Positions 17,291-26,200 of a stretch of 35,719 nucleotides of DNA are shown in pieces; within the stretch, counting starts at the first letter, position 1, and each line of letters starts with the position of its first letter. The translations under genes were made by a program, and so were the position numbers. The DNA comes from a bacterium (GTDB taxonomy: Bacteria; Patescibacteriota; Minisyncoccia; CAIUEV01): positions 1-35,719 of the forward strand of contig JAJYBC010000005.1 of NCBI GenBank assembly GCA_021779255.1. The letters run 5' to 3'. The notes under the pieces are model-generated. The model was not told where the DNA came from, ran no database searches, and saw only the letters and a program-made list of their open reading frames with translations.

Positions 17291-17590
17291 TTATTCTGGT
17301 AGTTTTTCGTGAGCTTTATATAAACATTTGGAGTCAGCGTCATACACTCTTACATCGTGTCCCGCATCCCATTCAATCCAATCTGCTTGAGTTTTGACAT
17401 TCGGGTTAAGAGCCCAAAACAAACGGTCTGCCAATTCAATACAGGCAACTAATTTTGAATAATTCTTCCCAATAATTGCATATCGCTCTTCATCAAAAAC
17501 ATCCGCATAATGGTATGCGTCAAACAGGTCAATAACAGCAACTGTATAGGGAAGTTTTCCTTCTTTTATCGGATTTTTATTGTCAATCAT
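17291..17590 (-). CDS. Small protein encoded between mod and res
   Basis: A 99-residue acidic protein, rich in Tyr, Trp and Asp, with no membrane segment (notable parts: [21 protein letters not shown] and [15 protein letters not shown]). Its ATG overlaps the mod stop by 4 nt (ATGA at 17590-17587), and its stop lies 2 nt before the res ATG. The arrangement strongly implies a role in the R-M complex, for example in assembly or in restraining Res. Classical type III systems have only mod and res, so this is an extra component. Its function is not known to me. Confidence 0.75.
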   Translation of the reverse strand: MIDNKNPIKEGKLPYTVAVIDLFDAYHYADVFDEERYAIIGKNYSKLVACIELADRLFWALNPNVKTQADWIEWDAGHDVRVYDADSKCLYKAHEKLPE

Positions 17591-19401
17591 ACGTTTATTT
17601 CAAAAGTTTCAAAATATTCCTCACCAAGAACATCAATAATTTTTACAGCAACTTTATTTTTACCTTTTTTTGAATATTCCCATTCGTATTTTGCCTTGAT
17701 GAGCTCTTTTTTATTTGGTAAATCCATAATTTCAGCATTGAAAATTTTATCATTGTAATCGACATCGATAGCCACGCTGTCTATGATTTGTTTGAAATCC
17801 TCAACTTTCGCTTGATGTTCTCTTTTCACTATTTTTTCATTCTCAATCTCCAATTTTCTCATCAAAATAGGTGAGTAAAATTCTTTAAGCTCAACAGACA
17901 ATTTTTTATCCTTTATTTTCACCTCAATTTTTGCTTCTGGCTTCTGTTTAAAAATAAGGTTTTTTTTATCAGTGAGAATATCTCTTATTTCAACCTTGAC
18001 TCCTGTTTTATTTTCTTTCTTTAGAAAATCGTAAACATCAAGTTCCAGACCAGAAGCAATTATTAAAACACCCTCCTCATAAACGGGTTCGCCTGATTTT
18101 GATTTTTTCTTAACGGAGAAGGTATCAATTTTGTCCTCAATATTTTTAATTATGGTTCTTATATCTAGTTTGTTTAGCACCCTATTCAGTGGCATTACCT
18201 TAACGAAATTGTTATCCAAAAAACCGTCAAAATAAACTCTTTTTATTGGTTCAATTCCATACATCTCCATAATAATTTCCTTCGCTTCAAGCTCGTTCTT
18301 GAAAATACCATAGTCATTAACGTTATAAATTTTGAAAGCAGTTAAACCCCTAAACTCTTTTAAGATGTTTAATTGTCCTTTGATTTGTTCTTGAATAGCT
18401 TGGTTGACCCGCTTAGCGGTTGTTTGTATCGCTCCTAAATTTATATCACAACTAATCCATCGTCTTCCGAGTTTTTGAGCAACAATAGGAGTTGTACCAG
18501 AGCCAACAAAAAAATCAGCCACTAAATCACCTTCGTTGGATGATGCTTTGATTATTCTTTCAACTAATCCCTCTGATTTTTGAGTAGGATACTTCGTTTG
18601 CTCTTTCACTAACCTGTCAACAGGCGATATGTCTGTCCACCAGTCTTCTACAACTTTACCTTTTTCTCGATATTCTTTTTCTAGTTCTTCATCTATCCCT
18701 TCGCCAAAATATCCGCCACCCTGATGAAGTGCCTTATATGGAACTCTGACCGCATCAACATTAAATACTTTTCTGTTTTTATTTTTTACATAATAAAAAA
18801 TTACGTCGTGCTTACGTGGAAAATTATTTATTTGTCTTGTGGGACCCGTGTAACACCATACTATTTCATTGATAAAATTATCTTCTCCAAAGACTTCGTC
18901 CATTATTAACCGCAGATATCCTCCTTTGTGCCAATCACAGTGTAAATAAATACTTCCTGTATCTGAAAGAAGCTCTTTCATAAGCAAAAGCCGTTCATAC
19001 ATAAATTGCAAATACTCGTCCTTTTCCCAAATGTCGGTATATTGCATTTCTTCAAGGAAACTTTGTGGTTGTCCTCCCATTTTTTCTCCTTTGATTTGAA
19101 CTTTCTTTACATAATCCGCCTTGCTATCAAAAGGTGGGTCAATATAAATTAAATCGACTTTACCTCTATAATCTTTGAGAAGGTGAGACAAAACTTGAAG
19201 ATTATCACCCCAGAAAAGTTTATTGAAATCTTTTGATTTTTTATCGCCGTAAAATTCTTTTTCTTGAGCAGGGTAGTATTCAACTTTGTCTAAAGGTTTT
19301 TTACCAACCCATTGAAGCATCGGTCTACCTTTGACTTTTTCAATACTAAAACAATTTGTGGTAGCTTTCGCCACCGATTGTAATTGTAATTTCTTAGACA
19401 T
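17587..19401 (-). CDS. mod: Type III R-M DNA methyltransferase (Mod)
   Basis: A 604-residue beta-class methyltransferase: catalytic motif IV DPPF at 88-91 precedes the SAM-binding motif FVGSGT at 298-303. The region between them and the long C-terminal half (about 350-604), which is beta-rich and Lys/Glu-rich, would contain the target recognition domain. The enzyme methylates adenine N6 (or cytosine N4) on one strand and supplies sequence specificity to Res. The start is ATG at 19401 and the gene is transcribed divergently from the regulator at 19501, with inverted operator boxes between them. The recognition sequence cannot be deduced from the protein. Confidence 0.94.
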   Translation of the reverse strand: MSKKLQLQSVAKATTNCFSIEKVKGRPMLQWVGKKPLDKVEYYPAQEKEFYGDKKSKDFNKLFWGDNLQVLSHLLKDYRGKVDLIYIDPPFDSKADYVKKVQIKGEKMGGQPQSFLEEMQYTDIWEKDEYLQFMYERLLLMKELLSDTGSIYLHCDWHKGGYLRLIMDEVFGEDNFINEIVWCYTGPTRQINNFPRKHDVIFYYVKNKNRKVFNVDAVRVPYKALHQGGGYFGEGIDEELEKEYREKGKVVEDWWTDISPVDRLVKEQTKYPTQKSEGLVERIIKASSNEGDLVADFFVGSGTTPIVAQKLGRRWISCDINLGAIQTTAKRVNQAIQEQIKGQLNILKEFRGLTAFKIYNVNDYGIFKNELEAKEIIMEMYGIEPIKRVYFDGFLDNNFVKVMPLNRVLNKLDIRTIIKNIEDKIDTFSVKKKSKSGEPVYEEGVLIIASGLELDVYDFLKKENKTGVKVEIRDILTDKKNLIFKQKPEAKIEVKIKDKKLSVELKEFYSPILMRKLEIENEKIVKREHQAKVEDFKQIIDSVAIDVDYNDKIFNAEIMDLPNKKELIKAKYEWEYSKKGKNKVAVKIIDVLGEEYFETFEINV

Positions 19402-19408
19402 TGCTGAT

Positions 19409-19463
19409 GACTATAAGTATCTTATATAAATTTAATAACATAAGAATATAGATACTCATAGTC
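19409..19463. promoter_or_regulatory. Inverted operator boxes of the R-M controller
   Basis: GACTATAAGTATC (19409-19421) and GATACTCATAGTC (19451-19463) are inverted copies differing at only one base. The gap is 29 bp, which puts their centres 42 bp (four helical turns) apart. They lie in the 99-bp divergent promoter region between mod and the XRE regulator. The GACT...AGTC ends match the known C-box style of restriction controller proteins. The mod-side box is 8 bp from the mod start codon and overlaps TATAGT on the - strand, so occupation would be expected to block mod transcription. This is inference from position. Confidence 0.75.
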
Positions 19464-19500
19464 CGTCGCCTTATTGTCATCATACCTTTAAGATGTAGGT

Positions 19501-19725
19501 ATGAATAAAAACAACGACGACATAAGAAAAAAGTTTGGGAGGAGAGTTAGAGAGCTTCGTTTAGAGAAGAGCATTACCTCTCAAATGGATTTAGCAAACA
19601 AGGCACAGCTAGACCGCACTTATGTTGGAGGGATAGAAAGAGGCGAAAGGAACGTTGGATTGAAAAATATAGAAAAAATAGCCAAAACTCTTGATGTAAA
19701 AATCGAAGAACTGTTCAAGTTATAA
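19501..19725 (+). CDS. XRE-family regulator, C-protein-like
   Basis: A 74-residue protein that is one helix-turn-helix domain. The recognition region is MDLANKAQLDRTYVGGIERGERN, and the domain closes with ILDVKIEELFKL-like helix 5 (LDVKIEELFKL). Length and sequence match controller proteins of restriction-modification systems, which delay restriction after the genes enter a new cell. It is divergent from mod and followed by its own terminator (19750-19775). It probably binds the inverted boxes at 19409-19463 and controls both itself and mod. Control of res would then be through the mod transcript. Confidence 0.88.
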   Translation: MNKNNDDIRKKFGRRVRELRLEKSITSQMDLANKAQLDRTYVGGIERGERNVGLKNIEKIAKTLDVKIEELFKL

Positions 19726-19749
19726 ATTTTTAAACAGACTTTAAAGCTC

Positions 19750-19775
19750 AAAGCTCCTTTTAGGGGCTTTTTTAA
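19750..19775 (+). terminator. Intrinsic terminator of the regulator gene
   Basis: AAAGCTCC pairs with GGGGCTTT (one G-T pair) around a short T-rich loop and is followed by a T-run. It ends the regulator transcript 25 nt after its stop codon. Confidence 0.8.
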
Positions 19776-19786
19776 ATTTTAAAAGA

Positions 19787-19816
19787 TTGATTTTTTAGTA
19801 TTTTTCAGGGTAAAAT
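19787..19816 (+). promoter_or_regulatory. Candidate promoter of the TPR-protein gene
   Basis: TTGATT at 19787-19792 and TAAAAT at 19811-19816 are separated by 18 bp. They sit just after the regulator terminator and 29 bp before the ATG of the TPR protein. This is a consensus match only. Confidence 0.45.
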
Positions 19817-19845
19817 GAAGAAAATTACAATGACAATTATTCAAT

Positions 19846-22416
19846 ATGAACGAAACAATAATTTTATCATCAGAAAGAGCAAAAAAATTCGGTATTATAG
19901 CCAATAAATCTTCCAAAAATGAAGAAATTAAATTTGAATTTAAATCAATTAAAGACGACAAAAATAAAATTACGGTAACAATAAAAATAGAAAAAAACGA
20001 TAGAAAAATCCAGAAAAATCTTCTATACTACTTAAGAAATATCACCCCACACCAAGCAACGTTTATAGGTTGGGCTTTTATTCTTTTAGACGATTTTTCG
20101 AATAAGAAAAACTATAGAAAAAAAGCAAAAAAGTTTTTAGATGTTGCTATAAAGGACGAAAAAGATAGGTTATGGGATAGGAAAAAATTTTCCTGTTTAC
20201 CATATTTTCTTCTAGCAAAACACAATTTGACAGACTGGCACGAAGATAGAATAAGAATGGCATTGTATGACGCTATTAGATGTGACGATTTGTTTCCAGA
20301 TTTTTTTAGAATTTTGTTAAGATTTGAGGATAACAGAATACGTAAATTAGGTATTGTAAAAAAAGCACTTAAAAGTTTTCCTAAAGATGAGTTCTTTATT
20401 GACCAAATTGCCGAGAATTTATTAGAAGACAGAAAATATAAAGAGTGTGAAAAATTTATTTTAAAACAAAGAAAATTTATTAGCGAAAGGCTTTGGATAG
20501 GTTATGAACATTTGCGATTTACCTTTTTCAAAACACTCTTAAAGCTTAAAAAATTTGATGAAGCTGAAAAGCTAGTAAAAACAAAAATTATACAAAGTGA
20601 AACCTTCACAGCATTTTTGTTGGGATTACTGAACTACAAAAAATGTAGATATAAGAAAGCCATTAATTATTTTTATAGAACTATCCAAGGAAACATATTT
20701 GGTAATATAGACGAAGTAAGAGCTAGTTTCTACTATTTACTTGGTTGTTTTATTAAAATTGGTGATTTTCGTAAAATTAAAGAGATAGTCGAAGAATTTT
20801 CACTTATTTCTGATGAGTTTGAGATTTATATTCCTTTTTCTTTTTCTTACAGAAAAGATGCAGAAAACATATTGAGAGAAACACTAAATTCTTCCTTAGA
20901 CGACCTAGTAAAAGCAAAAATAAAGGGCTTATTGGCATACGTCTTACATCAGAAGTTACCAGATGCAGAAGAAGAAAGCGAGAGGAATCTTACAAATAAA
21001 GAAAAAGTAATTTTGAAAGAAGGAATAAAACTTGTAAAAAAAGCTTTGATTTTTTATCCTAAAAGTAGTTTCTTTAATACAATTTATTCAAACTTTCTTT
21101 TTCTTAAAAAGGATTATGACGAAGCAATGAGATACAATATAAAAACTTTAGATAGAAATGAAAACAAAAACGATGATATTACTTGTTCCCCTTGCATTAA
21201 CCTTAGCTATTGCTCGGATTATTTTTTGAACAGTTATGCGGATAATTTGAAAGAAGCAATTGGAAATTCAAGCACTTTGACTTCTGCTTATATTACTGAG
21301 AATTTCGTTTGGGATATTGGATATTTATGGAGAAGAAAAAATTATTTTGCAATCGCTAATTTATACAATTTTTTGGAATCAGAGCCAGATTTTAATCTAT
21401 TGTACATTGAAAAGTTGAGTAAATCATATAGGATTGACGACGGAAGTTTATTTGAGATAGCTTACTCTCTTGGAAAACAGGGTTATGAAGAACAAGCGAA
21501 GTACATTTATGAAGAACTTCGCAAAATATATAAAGAGTCTTCGGCAGTTCTAAATAATCTCTCTTTAATATACGAGAAAGAAAACAATTATAAAAAAGCT
21601 ATAGAACTGATAAAAAAAGCAAAAAAAATAGCTGGTTCTTCAGATAAAATTGTGAGTAGAAATTATGAGAGAATTATATTTAATCCAGAAAAGAGTAATA
21701 AAAATACCGTAAACGAAAAAGATTTGAAAAAAGATTTTATTGAAAAAGAAACTAAAAGTGAAAATTTAGATTATACAGATACTGCTACTAGAAAAGCTTG
21801 GGAGAAAAAATGGGATGTGCTTCAGTCAATATGGATTGTTTATGAGAGCAACAATAAACCAGATAATTTACTGATAGCTGAGACAAAATTAGAAATCAAA
21901 GATAGAACAGCTTCTGAAATTGCTGGCATATTGAATGGTCTCAAAAAAGAAGACTGCTTCAATTGGAACAAAAAGACAAATTACAGTATAGATAAAATAA
22001 ATCATAAAAAACTTGAAAATATCTACATAAAAACAGGTCTGGTCTACAACAAACTTGCGAAAGTTTATCAAGAAATGACAATAGGCAAAGAAAAAAACAA
22101 CGAAACAGAAACACACAAAATTGAGATTGTTGGTGGTAAAATAGAGGTTGAGGGTCTAAAAGAAGGGTTAAAAGTTATTACTCACTCCAAAAAAGAAGAT
22201 AACAAACTGAAATTTCCTTATAAACTTCCCGCAGGAACACATTGGAAAAATATAGCAATTAAATTTTTAGACGATGAAAATGTTTATATTGAAATAAAGC
22301 AATTTAAACACAATACAAACTTCAAAGAAATGGGATTTGTTGGCAAAGGAAATAATCCAAATCCAAGTGAAGCGTGGGAATTTCTAAAAGTATTAGCTAA
22401 ACTCAACGGGAATTGA
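19846..22416 (+). CDS. Large TPR-repeat protein of the element
   Basis: An 856-residue, very Lys/Glu/Asn-rich protein built mainly of helical repeats. TPR-like units are readable at about 240-275 (LLNYKKCRYKKAINYFYRT) and 535-600 (AVLNNLSLIYEKENNYKKAIELIKKA). A different, probably beta-containing, domain occupies about 740-856 (KIEIVGGKIEVEGLKEGLKVI, then LPAGTHWKNIAIKFLDDENV). The middle has a Cys pair in CSPCINLSYC. No catalytic motif is visible. From memory, and not verified, similar PAGTxW segments end other uncharacterised CPR proteins. Its stop overlaps the start of the next gene (TTGA). Position beside R-M genes suggests host-defence or regulatory cargo. Confidence 0.75.
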   Translation: MNETIILSSERAKKFGIIANKSSKNEEIKFEFKSIKDDKNKITVTIKIEKNDRKIQKNLLYYLRNITPHQATFIGWAFILLDDFSNKKNYRKKAKKFLDVAIKDEKDRLWDRKKFSCLPYFLLAKHNLTDWHEDRIRMALYDAIRCDDLFPDFFRILLRFEDNRIRKLGIVKKALKSFPKDEFFIDQIAENLLEDRKYKECEKFILKQRKFISERLWIGYEHLRFTFFKTLLKLKKFDEAEKLVKTKIIQSETFTAFLLGLLNYKKCRYKKAINYFYRTIQGNIFGNIDEVRASFYYLLGCFIKIGDFRKIKEIVEEFSLISDEFEIYIPFSFSYRKDAENILRETLNSSLDDLVKAKIKGLLAYVLHQKLPDAEEESERNLTNKEKVILKEGIKLVKKALIFYPKSSFFNTIYSNFLFLKKDYDEAMRYNIKTLDRNENKNDDITCSPCINLSYCSDYFLNSYADNLKEAIGNSSTLTSAYITENFVWDIGYLWRRKNYFAIANLYNFLESEPDFNLLYIEKLSKSYRIDDGSLFEIAYSLGKQGYEEQAKYIYEELRKIYKESSAVLNNLSLIYEKENNYKKAIELIKKAKKIAGSSDKIVSRNYERIIFNPEKSNKNTVNEKDLKKDFIEKETKSENLDYTDTATRKAWEKKWDVLQSIWIVYESNNKPDNLLIAETKLEIKDRTASEIAGILNGLKKEDCFNWNKKTNYSIDKINHKKLENIYIKTGLVYNKLAKVYQEMTIGKEKNNETETHKIEIVGGKIEVEGLKEGLKVITHSKKEDNKLKFPYKLPAGTHWKNIAIKFLDDENVYIEIKQFKHNTNFKEMGFVGKGNNPNPSEAWEFLKVLAKLNGN

Positions 22417-22685
22417 ATATCAAAGATAAAGAGGCACGAGATAAATACAAAAAGCAAAAGGAGTTCTTGACAAGTGGACTCCAGAATTATTTTTCATTGG
22501 ATTATGACCCATTTTACCCATATTCTTCATCTTCAGAGAAAATTGGTAATTCCTATAAAATAAAACTTATTTTAATACCACCGACGACAAAGAATAAAAT
22601 AAATACCAGAGAAGAAGACGACAATGATGATAAATGGGGAACAAAAGAGTATTTAGATGAACAAACTCCACAAGTGTTTGAATAA
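22413..22685 (+). CDS. Small partner of the TPR protein (TTG start)
   Basis: A 90-residue protein read from TTG at 22413, overlapping the TPR-protein stop by 4 nt (TTGA). This overlap is why I accept the non-ATG start: it is the usual form of stop-start translational coupling, and the frame has no in-frame ATG near the beginning. The N-terminus is a basic helix (IKDKEARDKYKKQKEF), followed by an aromatic segment (NYFSLDYDPFYPY) and an acidic tail (EEDDNDD). It probably interacts with the TPR protein. No family recognised. Confidence 0.6.
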   Translation: MNIKDKEARDKYKKQKEFLTSGLQNYFSLDYDPFYPYSSSSEKIGNSYKIKLILIPPTTKNKINTREEDDNDDKWGTKEYLDEQTPQVFE

Positions 22686-22730
22686 TTGTAGCGAAATTTG
22701 TTTTTAGTATTAGCTATTTCTGATTTTTAT

Positions 22731-22759
22731 AAAACTCCTATTTTACGGGAGTTTTTTTG
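22731..22759 (+). terminator. Intrinsic terminator after the TPR/partner operon
   Basis: AAACTCC pairs with GGGAGTTT around an 8-nt loop and is followed by a run of seven T. It lies 46 nt after the stop of the small partner gene. Confidence 0.88.
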
Positions 22760-22792
22760 TTTTTCTCTACTTCAGCGTGAAATTCGCCATTG

Positions 22793-22812
22793 ATGGTTAG
22801 AAGCATAACCAT
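22793..22812. promoter_or_regulatory. 7-bp palindrome upstream of the DUF5659 gene
   Basis: ATGGTTA and TAACCAT are separated by 6 nt and end 12 bp upstream of the next ATG. They could be an operator or a small RNA hairpin near the start codon. No consensus promoter is obvious. Confidence 0.4.
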
Positions 22813-22824
22813 TAAAAAAATTAT

Positions 22825-23109
22825 ATGACAAAAAATGGCAACCAAGAAGAAAGGGGTCGGATTTCTTCTGACAATTATCAAGACTTTATGACCACTTTTG
22901 ATTTAGGCTGTTCGGCTGTTCTAGTGAGCAGTGGCTTTGAACTTGTCTCACTCGACAAATCAAATCCCAAAAAAGTTCAGTTTGTCTTTCGCCGAGAAAT
23001 AGGGATAGAAAGGGTCGTAGACGATTACTGGTCTGACCGACTAGAAGTTAAGGCGAGAACTTTCTTTGATAACGTGAAGATGCTTAAAAATCGCATTTAT
23101 AGCGAATAA
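22825..23109 (+). CDS. DUF5659 domain protein
   Basis: A 94-residue protein. The core (TTFDLGCSAVLVSSGFELVSLDKSNPKKVQFVF, about residues 23-55) matches the DUF5659 pattern: a small alpha/beta domain found on many bacterial mobile elements just upstream of replication genes, with unknown function. The C-terminal half is a helix ending in RIYSE. It starts a rightward operon with the 62-residue protein (4 nt gap) and the TOPRIM primase. Confidence 0.8.
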   Translation: MTKNGNQEERGRISSDNYQDFMTTFDLGCSAVLVSSGFELVSLDKSNPKKVQFVFRREIGIERVVDDYWSDRLEVKARTFFDNVKMLKNRIYSE

Positions 23110-23113
23110 ACAA

Positions 23114-23302
23114 ATGATTTCAGAAACCGCTCTACAAGATTTTAAGAAAATGTATTTAGAAGAGTTTGGAAATGAGATTTCTGATGAGAAAGCTATGGAA
23201 CTAGGTACAAATCTCTTAACACTTTTTCATCATATCTACCGCCCAGTGAAAAAAGACTGGGTTAGGGAAGTTTCTGACGAAGAGAAACTTAATAAAATCT
23301 AA
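23114..23302 (+). CDS. Small helical protein upstream of the primase
   Basis: A 62-residue protein with two predicted helices and ISDEKAMELGTNLLTLFHHIYRP in the middle. I recognise this kind of ISDEEA...LLxLFxxIYRP micro-protein as recurring on CPR mobile elements, but it has no assigned role. It is 4 nt after the DUF5659 gene and 10 nt before the primase gene, so the three are co-transcribed and it may be a replication accessory. Confidence 0.65.
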   Translation: MISETALQDFKKMYLEEFGNEISDEKAMELGTNLLTLFHHIYRPVKKDWVREVSDEEKLNKI

Positions 23303-23312
23303 CATTATAATT

Positions 23313-25520
23313 ATGCAAACATTACAAACAATTACCCCAAAAGAGTATTTAACACGAAAAGGTATCGGCTTTCGCGAGAGTGGAAAAGAACTAATAGCGA
23401 AGTGTTTATTTAACGGATGTGATAGAGATAGCCAAAGCAATGAAGCTCACCTTTATTTTGATGCTGAAACGGGTCAATACGAGTGCAAGAAGTGTGGAGA
23501 AAGAGGCAACCTCGTAACTCTTGCCAAACACTTTGACGACGGCATACAGGAGATTGCTCTTAATCCTATAATACCTGTAAAAAATCCACGAAAATCCACG
23601 AAATTTGACCCAGAGCAAGTTGAAAGATGCCATCAAGCACTTACCCCTAGCATACGCCAGTATTTGAACACCAGAGGCATTTCTGACGCAATCATAGACG
23701 AATATAAACTCGGCTGGGGCACTTTTTATGGAAAGTGGTGGATTACTATACCGATAAAGGATATTTATGGAACATTTCAGTTTTTAAAACTAAGACAAGA
23801 CCCCGATGCTGGGAATGATAAAATTACTTATCCAAAAGGAATAGAAGCTCAAATTTATGGCTGGGATATACTATCTGACGATAACAACAAGATTGTAATT
23901 TGTGAGGGTGAATTGGACAGATTAGCTCTACTCTCAAAAAATATACTTTCAATTACCTCTACACACGGAGCAATGACATTTAAACAAGAATGGTGCGAAA
24001 AAATAGGAAAAGGAAAGAAAATTTATATTTGTTTTGATAATGATGACACTGGTAAGAAAGGAGCGGAGAGGGTCGCAAAAATGGTGGAAAATGGCGGAAA
24101 TGAGACATACATAATTACACTTCCACAAGAAGTTGGTGAGGGTGGCGATATTACTAATTATTTTGTGAAGCTCAGTGGCAACCCCGACGATTTGTTTAGC
24201 AAATATGCAAAAGAATATCCAGAGAGAATTGATATTTCACAGTTTGAACCCCTTTCCTCACAAGATTTGGTCGACATATTGGGATTAACAATAAAACAAG
24301 ACGAGGAAAATAAAGTTGTAACCTTCCTTTGTGAAATATCTGCATTTACAGACAATGCACAATTCAATATTAGTTATAACGCCCCCTCTTCTACTGGTAA
24401 AAGTTATATTCCTACTGAAGTTGCCCGTTTATTTCCAGAGGAAGACGTAATAGAACTTGCATATTGTAGTCCTACGGCATTTTTCCACGATGTTGGAGAA
24501 TACAATAAAGAATTGCAAGGCTATCTCGTTGATTTATCCCGTAAAATACTTATTTTCTTAGACCAGCCACACAATGAATTACTAGCAAGATTAAGACCTC
24601 TTCTCTCACACGATAAAAAGCAAATAACGCTTAAGATAACTGACAAAACGCAGAAATTTGGTTTGAAGACGAAAAACATTTTACTTAGAGGATACCCAGC
24701 TGTTATTTTTTGTACTGCGGGATTACGGATTGATGAACAAGAAGCTACGAGGTTTTTACTGTTAAGCCCAGAAGTCAATCAGGAGAAAATCAGGCAAGGA
24801 ATTTTGGAAAGTATTAAAAAGGAGGCAGACGCCGAGAGTTACAAAAATTGGCTTGAGGAGAACCCCGAAAGAAAACTCCTTAAAGAACGCGTACGGGCAA
24901 TAAAACTAGAAGGTATACAAGAGGTTAAGATTGATAACTATAAAGAAGTAGTTGAGAGATTTTTAAGTGAGAACAAGGTGCTTAAACCCAGACACCAGCG
25001 AGACATTAAACGCCTAACTTCACTCATTAAATCCTTTGCCCTGATAAATCTTTGGTGGAGAGAAAAGGACGAAACAACGATTGTTGCTAATCAAGACGAC
25101 ATTGAACAAGCATTTAGGGTTTGGGAAGTCATATCCATTAGCCAAGAACTAAATCTGCCACCTTACATCTTTAATCTATATCAGGAAGTTATATTGAAGG
25201 CATGGAATGAAAAAAATGGCAATAGAAATGAGGATTTTGCACAAGCAACAGGACTACTTGGTCTATCAAGACAAGAACTTTTTCAAAAACATTTTGAAGT
25301 ATATGGACGGATGCTGGATACAAATCAGCTACGCCAACAAATTTTGCCAATGCTAGAAACGGCTGGTCTTATAGTACAAGAACCAGACCAAAACGATAAG
25401 CGGAAAATTTTAATTTATCCTACGGCACTATTTAACGCCTCTAATAACCAAAAAGACAATGAGGTAATAAACAATAGTGTAATAGAGGGTGGGGTAAATT
25501 TAGATTTAGGAGTTTTTTGA
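23313..25520 (+). CDS. Primase-like protein: zinc ribbon, TOPRIM and P-loop ATPase
   Basis: A 735-residue protein. The N-terminal zinc ribbon has C31, C36, C58 and C61, similar to the DnaG CHC2 module. The TOPRIM domain has the acidic E198/E200 (CEGELDR) and FDNDDTG at 251-257. A P-loop ATPase follows, with APSSTGKS at 357-364 and Walker B ILIFLDQ ending at D417. This is the primase-helicase layout of plasmid, phage and satellite replication proteins. It suggests the element can prime its own replication after excision. The C-terminal part (about 560-735) contains winged-helix-like segments that could bind an origin. No origin sequence is recognisable nearby. Confidence 0.88.
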   Translation: MQTLQTITPKEYLTRKGIGFRESGKELIAKCLFNGCDRDSQSNEAHLYFDAETGQYECKKCGERGNLVTLAKHFDDGIQEIALNPIIPVKNPRKSTKFDPEQVERCHQALTPSIRQYLNTRGISDAIIDEYKLGWGTFYGKWWITIPIKDIYGTFQFLKLRQDPDAGNDKITYPKGIEAQIYGWDILSDDNNKIVICEGELDRLALLSKNILSITSTHGAMTFKQEWCEKIGKGKKIYICFDNDDTGKKGAERVAKMVENGGNETYIITLPQEVGEGGDITNYFVKLSGNPDDLFSKYAKEYPERIDISQFEPLSSQDLVDILGLTIKQDEENKVVTFLCEISAFTDNAQFNISYNAPSSTGKSYIPTEVARLFPEEDVIELAYCSPTAFFHDVGEYNKELQGYLVDLSRKILIFLDQPHNELLARLRPLLSHDKKQITLKITDKTQKFGLKTKNILLRGYPAVIFCTAGLRIDEQEATRFLLLSPEVNQEKIRQGILESIKKEADAESYKNWLEENPERKLLKERVRAIKLEGIQEVKIDNYKEVVERFLSENKVLKPRHQRDIKRLTSLIKSFALINLWWREKDETTIVANQDDIEQAFRVWEVISISQELNLPPYIFNLYQEVILKAWNEKNGNRNEDFAQATGLLGLSRQELFQKHFEVYGRMLDTNQLRQQILPMLETAGLIVQEPDQNDKRKILIYPTALFNASNNQKDNEVINNSVIEGGVNLDLGVF

Positions 25521-25549
25521 CACTATAAAAAGACCTTTAATCATAATCT

Positions 25550-26065
25550 ATGAGTCAAATATCACAAAAACAGCTAGAAGCGAACCGTAAAAACGCTAAA
25601 CTTGGCGGTGTAAAAACAGAGGAAGGAAAAATAATAAGCAAATATAATGCATTAAAACACGGTTTATTAAGCAAAGAGGTTCTACTGGAAGGAGAAGATG
25701 AAAAAGCTCTCATTGATTTTGGGGGGAAATTACGATTAGAGTTAAACCCAAAAACAGAGTTTGAACTGTTATTAGTTGATAGGATTGTGGCAAATTCGTG
25801 GAGATTAAGAAGGGTGATACAAATTGAAGTAGAAATGATAAAGGATGACTGCAAAGATAGCCTTGGAGAAACAAAGGGGTTGGGCGAAGCCTTCAGTTAC
25901 GATTTTGCAAATTATGACACCTACGGTAAGCTACTCCGCTACGAAACTGGCATTGAGCGTGGAATTTACAAAGCTCTACACGAGTTACAACGTATCCAAT
26001 CAACTAGAATGGGAGAAAAACCAGTTACTCCATTGGCAATTGACATTGATGTCTCAAAAGATTAA
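25550..26065 (+). CDS. Conserved mobile-element protein of unknown function
   Basis: A 171-residue protein. The start has the widespread signature QLEANRKNAKLGGVKTEEGK followed by SKYNALKHGLLSKEV, found in many bacterial genomes next to transposons, phages and islands. A long helix follows (ELLLVDRIVANSWRLRRVIQIEVEMI). The N-terminal part looks like a basic DNA-contacting segment, but the role is not established. It follows the primase gene by 29 nt. Confidence 0.8.
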   Translation: MSQISQKQLEANRKNAKLGGVKTEEGKIISKYNALKHGLLSKEVLLEGEDEKALIDFGGKLRLELNPKTEFELLLVDRIVANSWRLRRVIQIEVEMIKDDCKDSLGETKGLGEAFSYDFANYDTYGKLLRYETGIERGIYKALHELQRIQSTRMGEKPVTPLAIDIDVSKD

Positions 26066-26200
26066 AAATGGGTTCGTTTCGCAAAATTAACTGCTTTCTA
26101 GTTTTTTTAAAAAAGCTATTTTTATGTTTATTTATCATTACAAACACCTATTTCATTAAAATCAATCCTTAATGATTTCGGCGGTTTTTAAAGAAAAAAT

